A stretch of 64,000 nucleotides of DNA from Verrucomicrobiia bacterium (GTDB lineage Bacteria; Verrucomicrobiota; Verrucomicrobiia; Limisphaerales; UBA11358). How positions within the stretch are numbered: position 1 is the stretch's first letter; the number at the start of each line of letters is the position of its first letter. A program made the translations under genes and the position numbers. The stretch is taken from contig JARLJW010000057.1 in the NCBI GenBank assembly GCA_031290985.1, positions 1-64,000 on the forward strand. The letters run 5' to 3'. The notes beneath the pieces are model-generated. The model was given only the letters and a program-made list of their open reading frames with translations. It had not been told where the DNA came from and searched no databases. Shown here piece by piece: positions 24,322 through 32,485 of this stretch.

Positions 24322-25751
24322 CGGCGCATGAAATCTTTTCAAGGGCAGCCGTTAAAGCTGGCTGCCCGATGGACCAAACATTTAACCTGGTCAAAGGGCA
24401 AGCTTGGTTGCAGGAGCGGCAATTGGTCGCGTGCGCCGCCGCCCGGCTATGCGACCAGCCGAACGGGCCGACGGCGATCGGCTACGGTGGCGCGCGCGGT
24501 GGCGGGAAAAGTCACTGGCTGCTGGCGCAAATGGGCGTGGACGATTGCCAGCGCGTGGCAGGTCTGAAATGTCTACTGCTTCGCAAGGTGGGCAAGGCCA
24601 ACCTGGAACACTTTGAGGATCTTCGCCGGAAACTGTTCAACCAGTTGCCGCACGATTTCTCGGCCTTTCGCGGCATTCTGAATTTTACCAATGGTTCGCG
24701 CATCATCGCGGGTCACTTTCAGAACGAAAAGGATATTGATGCTTATCTCGGGTTGGAATACGACGTGATTGGCATCGAGGAGGCCACGACGCTGACGAGT
24801 CGGAAATACCAGGACATAACGACGTGCTGCCGTTCATCGAAACCGAACTGGCGTCCGCGCATCTACTCGACCACGAATCCTGGCGGCGTGGGTCATGCAT
24901 GGTATCGGACAAAGTTTGTGGCGCCGATGTTGGAGTATCGTGAGACAGAGACGCGTTTCATCCCGGCTCGGGTCACGGATAACCGCTGGAATAATCCAGA
25001 TTACGTCCGCGTGCTGGAAGGGTTGACCGGCTGGCAGAAACGGGCGTGGCTGGATGGCGATTGGGATATTGCAGCGGGTCAATACTTCACGACGTTTCGC
25101 CGCGAGGTTCATATCGTCCCGGACTTCGACGATACGCGGGCCGTGGAGTGGTTCGCGGCGTTGGATTACGGGTTTGCGCATTACACGGTCGTGCTGCTCG
25201 GCTGTCGCGACGGCGACGGCAATATCTTCATCGTGGATGAACATGCGGAGCGGCTGTGGCTGCCGCAACGCCATGCGGCTGGCATCAAGGCGATGCTGGC
25301 CCGGCACGTGGTGCCGGTTGCGAGTCATTCATTGCGGGCGGACAAGAAAGAGACGCGGCCATTGGATCTGGGCGATCTGCGGCGGTTCTCGGCCGGCGCG
25401 GACGTGTTTTCTCGCCAGGGCGACGGCTCGACCGTCGCGCAACAGTACGAAAAGCATGGGATTCGGCTGAAACCGGCCAGCATGGACCGGTTGAACGGGT
25501 GGGCGGAACTGATGCAAGGCTTCGGCGAGCAGGAAACCGGTATTCGCCCCACTTTATTCATTCACCAGCGTTGCAAACGGCTGATTGAGACGTTGCCGAC
25601 GCTGCAACATGACCCGAACCGGCCGGAAGATGTTCTGAAGGTCGATGCGGATGAGGATGGCGTTGGGGGCGATGACGCGGCGGATGCGCTGCGGTATCTG
25701 GTGGCGACGAAGGTGCGGACGCTGGCGCAACGGAAATTGCGCGGGCTTTGA
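24318..25751 (+). CDS. terL: Terminase large subunit
   Basis: The 477-aa packaging motor-nuclease shows Walker A GGARGGGKS at residues 57-65, Walker B with catalytic Glu (VIGIEEA, 150-156) and the STTNPGG coupling motif near 184-190. The RNase H-like nuclease has ALDYGF (D283) and a C-terminal GGDDAADALRY. All key residues are present, so it looks functional. The family fits Terminase_6/3-type headful or cos packagers of HK97-fold phages. Confidence 0.92.
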   Translation: MTAHEIFSRAAVKAGCPMDQTFNLVKGQAWLQERQLVACAAARLCDQPNGPTAIGYGGARGGGKSHWLLAQMGVDDCQRVAGLKCLLLRKVGKANLEHFEDLRRKLFNQLPHDFSAFRGILNFTNGSRIIAGHFQNEKDIDAYLGLEYDVIGIEEATTLTSRKYQDITTCCRSSKPNWRPRIYSTTNPGGVGHAWYRTKFVAPMLEYRETETRFIPARVTDNRWNNPDYVRVLEGLTGWQKRAWLDGDWDIAAGQYFTTFRREVHIVPDFDDTRAVEWFAALDYGFAHYTVVLLGCRDGDGNIFIVDEHAERLWLPQRHAAGIKAMLARHVVPVASHSLRADKKETRPLDLGDLRRFSAGADVFSRQGDGSTVAQQYEKHGIRLKPASMDRLNGWAELMQGFGEQETGIRPTLFIHQRCKRLIETLPTLQHDPNRPEDVLKVDADEDGVGGDDAADALRYLVATKVRTLAQRKLRGL

Positions 25752-26666
25752 TTAAGTGTTTTGTTTTACTTGCGCCCGTTCCTGGCGTCGTTTCGCGATA
25801 TTTTGAACCAAAGTGCAAATTTCTGCTGCATTGGTCGGTCCGTAGGCAAAGCGCCATCCATTATAGATATTTCTATCATTGATCACTTTAACCTGCTCGG
25901 CCGTAGCAATCGAATAAAGCTGTTTAGCCGGGGATTTCCAAGCAGCAAAAGCACAGACGCGTTTTGATAGCGGAAAAGTAATTTCTACATCTGCATTGGC
26001 AGGCCCCACCATCGTGCTAAAAATATTGTCAGGCTCCCGATCAGCCCAGCAGCAAACCGGGTCGTCACTCGTCCAAAAATACAAGCCCGGAGGAGCAACC
26101 AGAAAACTCCATTGCATCCGCGCAAAAAGACTGGCCAATTTTCCATCCGCAAAAACTGACAGGAGCATGAGCATTGTAACCCCACGGTCGGCGGTAATAT
26201 CAAATTTAGTTTTACGAACCGCCTCTAGATCGAGTCCCATTTTCTCAATATCCGCCGCAAAGGCAGATGTTTGCTTCATAATATCGAATGTGTAGGCATA
26301 CATTTGGCTCAATCCGGACTGCATTGAGTTTAGTGCTCTGGGGCACCGCGCCCGCTGCAAAGCTGCGAATAGAAAGAGGATACCCCAAGAATCATTTGGA
26401 ATTGGCAGCTGGCGTCGAATAAGTTTAAAAAGCTTCGGTAAATTGTTTTCAATATTTACAAAACTCTTTTCAACTGAGTCATCATCACGAACACCCTCCG
26501 CTGTATCAAATGAATGGTAATAGTCTTCGCATCCACATGCTTTAGGCGAGGCTAGTCTTGCCGTTCCTTCGCGCAGGTCAAACTCCCACAGCTCATTTTT
26601 GGCAGCCGGGCTTACGAACTGACGCAAATAAACTTTTGGATTGTAATGATGGCTTTTGGGAGTCAT
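25752..26666 (-). CDS. DUF4238 protein (accessory cargo)
   Basis: The 304-aa protein starts at the ATG at 26666 and opens with the DUF4238 signature KSHHYNPKVYLRQF, followed by LWEFDL and an ACGCEDYYH segment. The biochemical role of DUF4238 is unknown to me; members are scattered in mobile elements and defence-rich regions. It is abutted tail-to-tail to TerL (25751/25752), is AT-richer than its neighbours and interrupts the packaging-capsid order, so it is probably a moron or defence cargo of the element. Confidence 0.75.
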   Translation of the reverse strand: MTPKSHHYNPKVYLRQFVSPAAKNELWEFDLREGTARLASPKACGCEDYYHSFDTAEGVRDDDSVEKSFVNIENNLPKLFKLIRRQLPIPNDSWGILFLFAALQRARCPRALNSMQSGLSQMYAYTFDIMKQTSAFAADIEKMGLDLEAVRKTKFDITADRGVTMLMLLSVFADGKLASLFARMQWSFLVAPPGLYFWTSDDPVCCWADREPDNIFSTMVGPANADVEITFPLSKRVCAFAAWKSPAKQLYSIATAEQVKVINDRNIYNGWRFAYGPTNAAEICTLVQNIAKRRQERAQVKQNT

Positions 26667-26812
26667 TTGCCTATTCAAGAAATAGCAGAACGAGGACGCA
26701 TGCGCAAATTTGGGATGAGTCCAGAGGTCATTGACCTTTGGCGCGGTCTGGTGCGCGTAGCACCAGCGCCGGGGTTTGGGGACGGCGCGAGTTCCCAAAA
26801 GCCAAATGGCTG

Positions 26813-26880
26813 CGCGGCTGACGACCACAAGGCGTCAGCCGCGAAAAATTTTAAGCGCCCGGCGCCGTGGCGTCGGGCGC
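26813..26880 (-). terminator. Two hairpins ending the leftward accessory cluster
   Basis: Stem 26855-26880 (GCGCCCGGCGC with GCGTCGGGCGC) is followed on the minus strand by TTAAAATTTTT, a good intrinsic terminator for the DUF6573-like gene. A second perfect stem, CGCGGCTGACG (26813-26823) with CGTCAGCCGCG (26833-26843), comes right after. Confidence 0.7.
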
Positions 26881-26894
26881 GATTTGTCTGCCGG

Positions 26895-27314
26895 TCAATC
26901 TTCGTCAGGCAGCATCACGGTGATGGCGGGCTGCGGGTCGTCAATGTCAAGCGGGCCACACTGGGCGATGAGCTTTACAAGGCGGGCGGGCCGGTTGTCG
27001 GCGTTTTTGACGTACAAGGCCACCGGCAAGCGGTCTGAACCGGAGCGGCTGCGGATGATGGCAAAGCGGAGCATCCAGACAATGTCCCAAAGGCGTCCGG
27101 CTTCGTCCTGGCCGGTAACATCCGGCGGAATGGCGACGTAGCTGTCGAATACTGCCCGGGTGAGGAACACCGGAAAGCTGATGCCCGCTTCCTTGGCGGT
27201 CTTGGTGACTTCGACTTGCACGCCGTCGGCGACGGCTTGCGAGCGGGTGTAGGCGTAAATGACGGGGCCGAAGTCCGTGCCGGACTCGCCAGTATTTTTT
27301 TCAGGAGTATCCAT
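26895..27314 (-). CDS. DUF6573-like protein
   Basis: The 139-aa protein contains VIYAYTRSQAVADGVQVEVT followed by AGISFPVFLTRAVFDSYV and the GRLWDIVWMLRFAI block. This is the pattern I associate with the DUF6573 family on conjugative plasmids and integrative elements. Function unknown. It is last of three closely spaced leftward genes and is followed by a strong terminator. Its presence in a phage capsid region suggests exchange with plasmid-type elements. Confidence 0.65.
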   Translation of the reverse strand: MDTPEKNTGESGTDFGPVIYAYTRSQAVADGVQVEVTKTAKEAGISFPVFLTRAVFDSYVAIPPDVTGQDEAGRLWDIVWMLRFAIIRSRSGSDRLPVALYVKNADNRPARLVKLIAQCGPLDIDDPQPAITVMLPDED

Positions 27315-27319
27315 AATGG

Positions 27320-27535
27320 TTAGCGGTTAAGGATGGGGCTGGCGGACTGCGGGCTGATGCGCTCCAGCTTGGGCGCGGGTTGGATGGTGACGGGCTTGCC
27401 GAATCGTGGCGTGATGGTGCGGGGCTTCTGTACCACGGCGACCACGGCGGCACACTCGGACACGCGGAGGACATGGCACGGCTGACCGGCATACTCAACA
27501 ATGTCACCGGCACGGAGGGTATAAATGTTAGTCAT
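27320..27535 (-). CDS. Small beta-rich protein
   Basis: The 71-aa protein is read from the ATG at 27535; the longer open frame upstream overlaps the preceding gene. The N-terminus (LRAGDIVEYAGQPCHVLRVSECAAVVAVV) suggests a small SH3- or KOW-like barrel. It ends five bases before the next gene's start, so it is part of the leftward three-gene unit. Function not recognised. Confidence 0.55.
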   Translation of the reverse strand: MTNIYTLRAGDIVEYAGQPCHVLRVSECAAVVAVVQKPRTITPRFGKPVTIQPAPKLERISPQSASPILNR

Positions 27536-27573
27536 AAAAAAAGATGGGGCGGGTGTGAACCGCCCCAATGTGG

Positions 27574-28002
27574 TCAGGCGGTCTTTTGGTCGGCGGGGTA
27601 GTAGCTGGAATACTTCTGGTGCGGGTCTTGAACACTCGCGAGGCGGAACTGGCCGCACGGGTGCTGCCATGCCTGCCGCTCGCGGTTCCAATGAAAGCCA
27701 AGCTGCGCCAACTGCTGGCGAATCTCGGCGGCGGGCTGGTCTTGGAACGCCACCCAAACCCACTTGCCTACAACCTCCGCAAGGCGGAAAAGCTCGGGGG
27801 AAGCAGTCTGTAACAGGTGCAAAACCTTCTCGGTGGGCAAGGTGCGGTTTTTCTTCCGTGCCTCGCTGTCAATCGGCAGGCGCGTGTCTTTCCGCTCCAC
27901 CGGCGCGACTGCGCCCGGTGCTGCGGTGTTTTGCTTGGTGCTGCTCGACTGTGCGGATTTGCTCCCGAGCCCAGAGTTATTTTTTTGTGATGTAGTTTTC
28001 AT
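27574..28002 (-). CDS. Plasmid-type hypothetical protein
   Basis: The 142-aa protein has a low-complexity Ser/Gln/Ala N-terminus and a compact C-terminal domain (VWVAFQDQPAAEIRQQLAQL, then GFHWNRERQAWQHPCG and KYSSYYP). I recall this C-terminal pattern in short proteins carried by plasmids and integrative elements, next to DUF6573 genes. Role unknown. It probably heads the three-gene leftward operon, although a doubtful 80-aa frame (28013-28255) lies just upstream on the same strand. Confidence 0.6.
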   Translation of the reverse strand: MKTTSQKNNSGLGSKSAQSSSTKQNTAAPGAVAPVERKDTRLPIDSEARKKNRTLPTEKVLHLLQTASPELFRLAEVVGKWVWVAFQDQPAAEIRQQLAQLGFHWNRERQAWQHPCGQFRLASVQDPHQKYSSYYPADQKTA

Positions 28003-28397
28003 GGTCTTTTTTTTACTGCTCTGCTGTGCGTCTTCGTCCGTCGCCCTTCACGAAAAAGCGGAAGCCCCAGCCCTCCCTGTGGAAGTAGTCTTCAGAAGGC
28101 GCCACGTAGGGCGGGCTGGTGTAATTGGCTGACGCCGTGAGGGCGACGGATAGGGACGCAGGAGCAGAAAAAACCGGACCTGAAAACGAAGCTGCCCACA
28201 CAAAAAAACCTCCACCCCAACCTTTCGAGCGTAGCGAGCAAACTGATTTCCCCAACCGAACCGGCTGGTCACATCATAGGCGGAGCGGCGAAGTTGGCGG
28301 GCCGGCTGCCGGCAAACTGGCGCGGTGACTGCCACGCGGCGGGCAGGCCGCGGGCCGGATGGGAATCCGGGAAGCAGTCAGCGTGACAGTGCCGACG

Positions 28398-28519
28398 CGG
28401 GATAGCACACAACGCCACTTTGTGAGGCATTTATTCCAGCACAGGGTCTCGGGGTGCCCTGTGTGTCCGGAATAAATGACCGGAGGGTCACCCACAAAGT
28501 GTGTTGTGTGATTGTCCCG
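28398..28519 (+). other. Large compound hairpin
   Basis: Nested arms pair CGGGA/TCCCG (outermost, 28398-28402 with 28515-28519), CACACAAC/GTTGTGTG, CACTTTGTG/CACAAAGTG, CATTTATTCC/GGAATAAATG and ACAGGG/CCCTGT around a TCTCGGGGTG loop. The right arm carries a small extra GACC/GGTC stem. Together about 38 bp are paired over 122 bases. CGGGAAGCAGTC-like words flank it on both sides (about 28366-28380 and 28515-28530). It could be a non-coding RNA, an origin or a packaging structure. Confidence 0.55.
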
Positions 28520-29231
28520 GAAGCAGTCCGGCATGACAACGAAGCCGCCAAGCCATTGGTCTCATTGCCGGTTCGGCCAAACAATCCGGGGAGGTGACGG
28601 CGTCACCGACCATTTTTCTGACTCCCCGATGCTGGAACGTAGCGGAATGATGGCCAGCGGTGGGTGCTTGGGCCGCTGAGACAGCAGGCCGCGAAGTCCA
28701 GCAAAGGGGTGTCAGACCAATTTGGCTTTTCAGCGGGGGTGGCCAGTTTCGCAAGCGCAGCCTGCGGAGCGCCGCGAAGGCTGGCCATCCCCGCGACTAT
28801 TGCGCAAGTCTCGCCCGTGCGAAGCATCGCGGGCTATTGCTTGTTCCAGTCGGGCGAAGCCTCGCGACCATTTTTGCTGGCGCCGGTCCGAGCGCGATCA
28901 GCGAGAACCGGAAGTATAACGACGGTTCGAGCCGCGCGAGGAGCGAAGCGACGAGTTTTTTATTTTTTTTCTGAAATTTTTGGAATTTTCTTGGGCGCAA
29001 CGAGGTTTTTGCCGGTCTCGACAGGTTTGGGACTGCGGAAGGAGCGAGAGCAGCCAGCGGAGTCGGCGGAGCTGGTGCGGCAGCGAATGCAGCGGGCACA
29101 AACTGATGAGTCCGGCATCGGTTGCGGGCGGAACCGTGCCGATACTTGGTGCGAGGCACGAGCACAAGTGGCGGCTCGGTGCAGCCTGGGTCTAATGCCA
29201 ATTCCGGCCGTGGCGAAGCCTCGCGGCCTCC

Positions 29232-29600
29232 ATCCTTTCCTTCCCCGCCTGACAGCGCGCCAGAGCCTGGCGAACCCAAACGGTTGGATCGGGAGGAAAC
29301 CATTCGCGAACCTGAACCAACCTATGCGTGCGCGCTGTAGCGAAAGGCACGCCGAGTGTGACATTCATGAACCCGCGAGGCGTGCCGGTGCCCGGAGCAG
29401 ACCGCGTTAGCGGGCTGCACGGGCATGAGCGTCAGGCGACCGCGCACGCGCCTGATGTGCGGTTCAATTATTCGAGCAGAGCGAGCAAACATCACTCCGC
29501 ACAACATTCGAACGTGGAAACCATGAGCCGGTGCGCGTTCGTAGTGGTTGAGCAAGTGAATGGAATGGAACGCGAACTGACATTCGATTGAGCGCAGCGA
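29232..29600 (+). ncRNA. Structured repeat copy A (candidate non-coding RNA)
   Basis: This is the first of two imperfect direct copies that flank the SRAP gene. Conserved stems are GGCACGCC (29346-29353)/GGCGTGCC (29379-29386), CAGGCG (29433-29438)/CGCCTG (29449-29454) and TGTGCGG (29456-29462)/CCGCACA (29497-29503). Between the first two lies a variable arm, TGCCCG...CGGGCA (29389-29425), with inner GCAG/CTGC and CCGC/GCGG stems and a GTTA loop. A CGAACG/CGTTCG stem follows. Copy B keeps the shape with different bases in the variable arm. No reading frame is conserved between copies. Confidence 0.5.
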
Positions 29601-29668
29601 ACACATTTTCATTCCACAACAATCGAACGAACGCTGGCTTTTTTGGTTGGCTGAGTTAGTAGTTATGG

Positions 29669-30334
29669 ATGTGCGCCCGCTATTCAATCACGAAGGAGGA
29701 AATAAGGATTCTCATTGGGGAGATTGAAATCATCATCGCCATTGGTGCGCGCTACAACATTGCGCCGACGCAGCTGGTGCCGATCATTTTCCCGAGGAAA
29801 GGCGGCGGCTTCCAAGCAACTGAGATGACGTGGGGCTGGCAGCCGCAATTCACCAGCCAGTTGCTTATCAACGCCCAGGCGGAGTCGATTGAATCCAAAC
29901 CCACTTTCAAAAACGTGTTGCACCAGCGCTGCCTGCTGCCGGCGGATGGATTTTACGAATGGACAGGTGAACGCGCGGAGCGTCGCCCGGTGCGATTCAC
30001 CAAGCCGGATGACGCACTGTTTTGCATGGCGGGGCTGTGGCGGGAGACCACCACGCAACCGGAAGATGTGCCGGTGACCACCCGGAGCCTCGTGGTTCTG
30101 ACGACGACGCCCAACAAAACCGTGGGAAAGATCCACAACCGGATGCCGTTTATCGTGAAGCCGGAGCACTACCGATGGTGGTTGGATGAGGGGGAACTGT
30201 TCCGCACCGTGCTAAATTTTCCGGATCGTGACGAGCTGAACCATTGCCCGGTGCAGCCGGCGCTGAACAATGTCCGCAGTGAAGGCCCGGAACTCATCCG
30301 CCCGTATGTTAAGGCCCAGCAGGATTTGTTTTAA
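29669..30334 (+). CDS. SRAP-family abasic-site-shielding protein (YedK/HMCES-like)
   Basis: The 221-aa protein starts MCARYS, so processing exposes the catalytic Cys2 that forms a thiazolidine crosslink with abasic sites in single-stranded DNA. The other active-site residues are visible: N30 in RYNIAPTQ, E97 in GFYEWTG and H156 in KIHNRMP. The NAQAESIESKPTF block is also canonical. Length is normal for bacterial SRAP proteins. In a phage element it may protect replicating or damaged DNA. It is bracketed by the two structured repeat copies and looks like a cassette in otherwise non-coding DNA. Confidence 0.9.
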   Translation: MCARYSITKEEIRILIGEIEIIIAIGARYNIAPTQLVPIIFPRKGGGFQATEMTWGWQPQFTSQLLINAQAESIESKPTFKNVLHQRCLLPADGFYEWTGERAERRPVRFTKPDDALFCMAGLWRETTTQPEDVPVTTRSLVVLTTTPNKTVGKIHNRMPFIVKPEHYRWWLDEGELFRTVLNFPDRDELNHCPVQPALNNVRSEGPELIRPYVKAQQDLF

Positions 30335-30438
30335 GGGCCCCGAAAAAAAGTCAAGTGTAAGTCAAGTTATTGGACAAGCTGCCAGCCAAAATCTAAAGCC
30401 GAGGAGCGAAGCGACGAATCCCGCCCAGTCTGACCACC

Positions 30439-30780
30439 ATCATTTCTTTCCCCGCCTGACAGCGCGCCAAAGCCTGGTGAACCTGAATGGTTAAATCGCG
30501 CGAAAATCTTCCGAGAACCCAGACCGTCCAATGCGTGCGCGCTGTAGCGAAAGGCACGCCGAGAGTGACATTCGTGAACCTGCGAGGCGTGCCGGTGCTG
30601 GCGTAGGGGCGGCGTCAGCCGCCACCGCCAGCATGAGCGTCAGGCGTCCGCGCGTGCGCCTGATGTGCGGTTCAATTCTATCGAGCGCAGCGAGCACAAC
30701 AACCTCCGCACAACATCCGCGAATGGAAAGCGTGTATGCGTAGCGCGTTCGTGGTTATTGAGTGCAGCGAACTAACATTG
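30439..30780 (+). ncRNA. Structured repeat copy B (candidate non-coding RNA)
   Basis: Second copy, sharing long blocks with copy A (for example CCCCGCCTGACAGCGCGCC and GCGCGCTGTAGCGAAAGGC). Stems kept are GGCACGCC (30553-30560)/GGCGTGCC (30586-30593), CAGGCG (30641-30646)/CGCCTG (30657-30662) and TGTGCGG (30664-30670)/CCGCACA (30706-30712). The variable arm is TGCTGGCG (30596-30603)/CGCCAGCA (30626-30633) with inner GGCGGC/GCCGCC and a GTCA loop. Several positions that differ from copy A become G.U pairs only when read on the plus strand. Confidence 0.5.
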
Positions 30781-30959
30781 TGCCGCTCGATGGTTATGGC
30801 CTGCAAATTGTCGGCGTGTTGAGTTGCAAAAAGCGTCAAGTGAGAATGAGGAAATATTTCGTCATCGTGTGCCGGTAAGTGACTGTGTGTGTCAGCGACG
30901 GTCAACGGTGCTTTTTGGGCTGCACAAATTCTCCAAAAAACCAGTGCTAGAGTTCGCCC

Positions 30960-32480
30960 GTGCCGGCGAATTCTACACATCTTGATTATAACCTGAGCCT
31001 CGCGGCCTGGTTGCGCGCGCGTGATGTGATTGCCGGTGATGATGCCGTCAAGGCGGCGGGTGAATCGTATTTGCCTCGACTTGATTCTCAAATCGATGAC
31101 GAGTATCTCGCGTACAAATCTCGTGCCTGTTTCTTCAATGCCACGAGTCGCACCTGTGATGGTTTCCTAGGCCTGCTATTCCGTCGTGATCCTGAAGTCA
31201 AACTACCTGATCGTCATGCTGGTGTTGGTGGTGCATTGCGTGTCTTCACAGATGATGTCGATTTGATGGGGACATCGCTTTTTACTTTTTGCAAAGGTGT
31301 CGTGGGTGAAGTTCTTGCCGTGGGTCGCTGTGGCACATTGATTGATTGGCAAGGTGATGGTGAATCTCGTGCTTATGTCGTTCGCTATCGGGCCGAAGAT
31401 ATTCTGAACTGGCAAACCCAGCGCATCAATGGTCGTAACGTGGTGACAATGGTGTCTCTCCGAGAAATGGTTGAAATCCCTGATGCACAGGATCCATTTG
31501 CCGTGAAACTGGCTGAAACAATCCGTGTATTGAAACTCGAATTGCTGGCTGATGGCAGCACCCGTTATGTCGTCGAACTTTGGCAGATTCTTGCGGATGG
31601 TTCCCAGCCGAAAACCAAACGTGGCAAGAAGGAATGGACGCTGGTGGAGAATCGTGTGCCGCTTCGTCTCGGCAAACCGCTGCCGCTGATTCCTTTTGTG
31701 TTTCATGGTCCGCGCAATTCTTTGCCCGACGTGGACAAGATGCCATTGGCAGACATCATCACGGTGAATCTGGATCACTACCGTTTGGATGCGGATTATA
31801 AGCATGGCCTGCATTTCACGGCTTTGCCTACGGCTTGGGTTGCTGGTTTCGATAAGACGGCTGAACTACGTATCGGCAGCAGCACGGCCTGGGTGTCGGA
31901 TACGGTTGGCGCGGTGGCTGGCTTTCTGGAATTCAAAGGCCAGGGCTTGTCCACCTTCGAGAACGCACAGAACCGTGATGAACGGCTGATGGCTGTGCTT
32001 GGCTCCCGGATGTTGGAAGACACCAAGCGTGTTGGCGAAACCGCTGATGCCATTGAACTGCGTCAGGCGGGTGAGAACAGCATCCTGATGACGCTGGCTT
32101 TGTCTGTGTCTGATTCCATCAGCCAAGTCCTGCGCTGGGTCTATTGGTGGAACTCGACTGAACCATTTCCTGAAGATGTGAGTGAAAGCCTGGTGCTGCT
32201 CCAGATCAACACTGACTTCACGGCCAAGGGTCTGACCAGTCTTGAACTCACAGCGATTGTGTCTGCCTGGCAGGCTGGTGCCATCAGTCAGCCCACGATG
32301 TTTGATCTCTTCCGTAAAGGTGAAGTCCTGCCCACGGGTCGCACTGATGCTGAAGAGAAGACCCTTATCGGCCAAATCGGTCAGGATAAAAAGGCCGGGG
32401 TCTTTCCAGGTGGCAGCACTACCCCCGGCGGCAGTCCCTCTACACAGGCCCAAGCACCGGCAACCGCTAGCAACCCCTAA
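30960..32480 (+). CDS. Portal protein (DUF4055 family)
   Basis: The 506-aa protein resembles the DUF4055 phage portal family. The N-terminus has the LPRLDSQIDDEYLAYKSRACFFNATSRT block, followed by the TSLFTFCKGVVGEVLAVGRCGTLIDW region. A long stem-like helix region near 330-400 includes RLMAVLGSRMLEDTKRVGETADAI. A Gly/Pro/Thr/Gln-rich tail closes it. The start is a GTG at 30960 with only a weak upstream motif. Codon choice (many GGT, CGT, GTC) differs from the terminase and capsid genes, suggesting a different recent source for this gene. Confidence 0.8.
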   Translation: MPANSTHLDYNLSLAAWLRARDVIAGDDAVKAAGESYLPRLDSQIDDEYLAYKSRACFFNATSRTCDGFLGLLFRRDPEVKLPDRHAGVGGALRVFTDDVDLMGTSLFTFCKGVVGEVLAVGRCGTLIDWQGDGESRAYVVRYRAEDILNWQTQRINGRNVVTMVSLREMVEIPDAQDPFAVKLAETIRVLKLELLADGSTRYVVELWQILADGSQPKTKRGKKEWTLVENRVPLRLGKPLPLIPFVFHGPRNSLPDVDKMPLADIITVNLDHYRLDADYKHGLHFTALPTAWVAGFDKTAELRIGSSTAWVSDTVGAVAGFLEFKGQGLSTFENAQNRDERLMAVLGSRMLEDTKRVGETADAIELRQAGENSILMTLALSVSDSISQVLRWVYWWNSTEPFPEDVSESLVLLQINTDFTAKGLTSLELTAIVSAWQAGAISQPTMFDLFRKGEVLPTGRTDAEEKTLIGQIGQDKKAGVFPGGSTTPGGSPSTQAQAPATASNP

Positions 32481-32485
32481 AAATT

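Larger units (their letters stand above)
28256..29668. other. 1.4-kb gene-free, hairpin-rich stretch
   Basis: No frame here looks like a protein: the open frames are Arg/Ala/Ser-rich shadows without ribosome-binding sites. The stretch is dense in inverted repeats. Besides the large hairpin at 28398-28519 there is GGTGACG/CGTCACC (28593-28607), and a 12-bp stem 28735-28746 with 28781-28792 that holds a further TTCGC/GCGAA stem. GCGA/TCGC mini-stems occur near 28819, 28855 and 29213. Structured RNA, or an accumulation of small palindromic repeats, would explain it. Confidence 0.5.

Noticed and set aside
28013-28255. 80-aa minus-strand frame ahead of the plasmid-type gene
   Set aside because: It has a plausible position but composition is odd (Ser/Pro/Phe-rich), no clear ribosome-binding site, and it runs into a repeated GAGCG word. 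I left it out of the gene list as unproven.
28256-30780. CRISPR array
   Set aside because: The repeated words are irregularly spaced and lack equal-length spacers, and no cas gene is in the window.
30439-30780. Insertion sequence ends around SRAP
   Set aside because: The flanking copies are direct, imperfect and 340 bp or longer, with no transposase and no short terminal inverted repeats.
28256-30959. Known giant RNAs GOLLD or ROOL
   Set aside because: Phage location and size are suggestive, but I cannot match their characteristic conserved parts by eye. A covariance search would decide.
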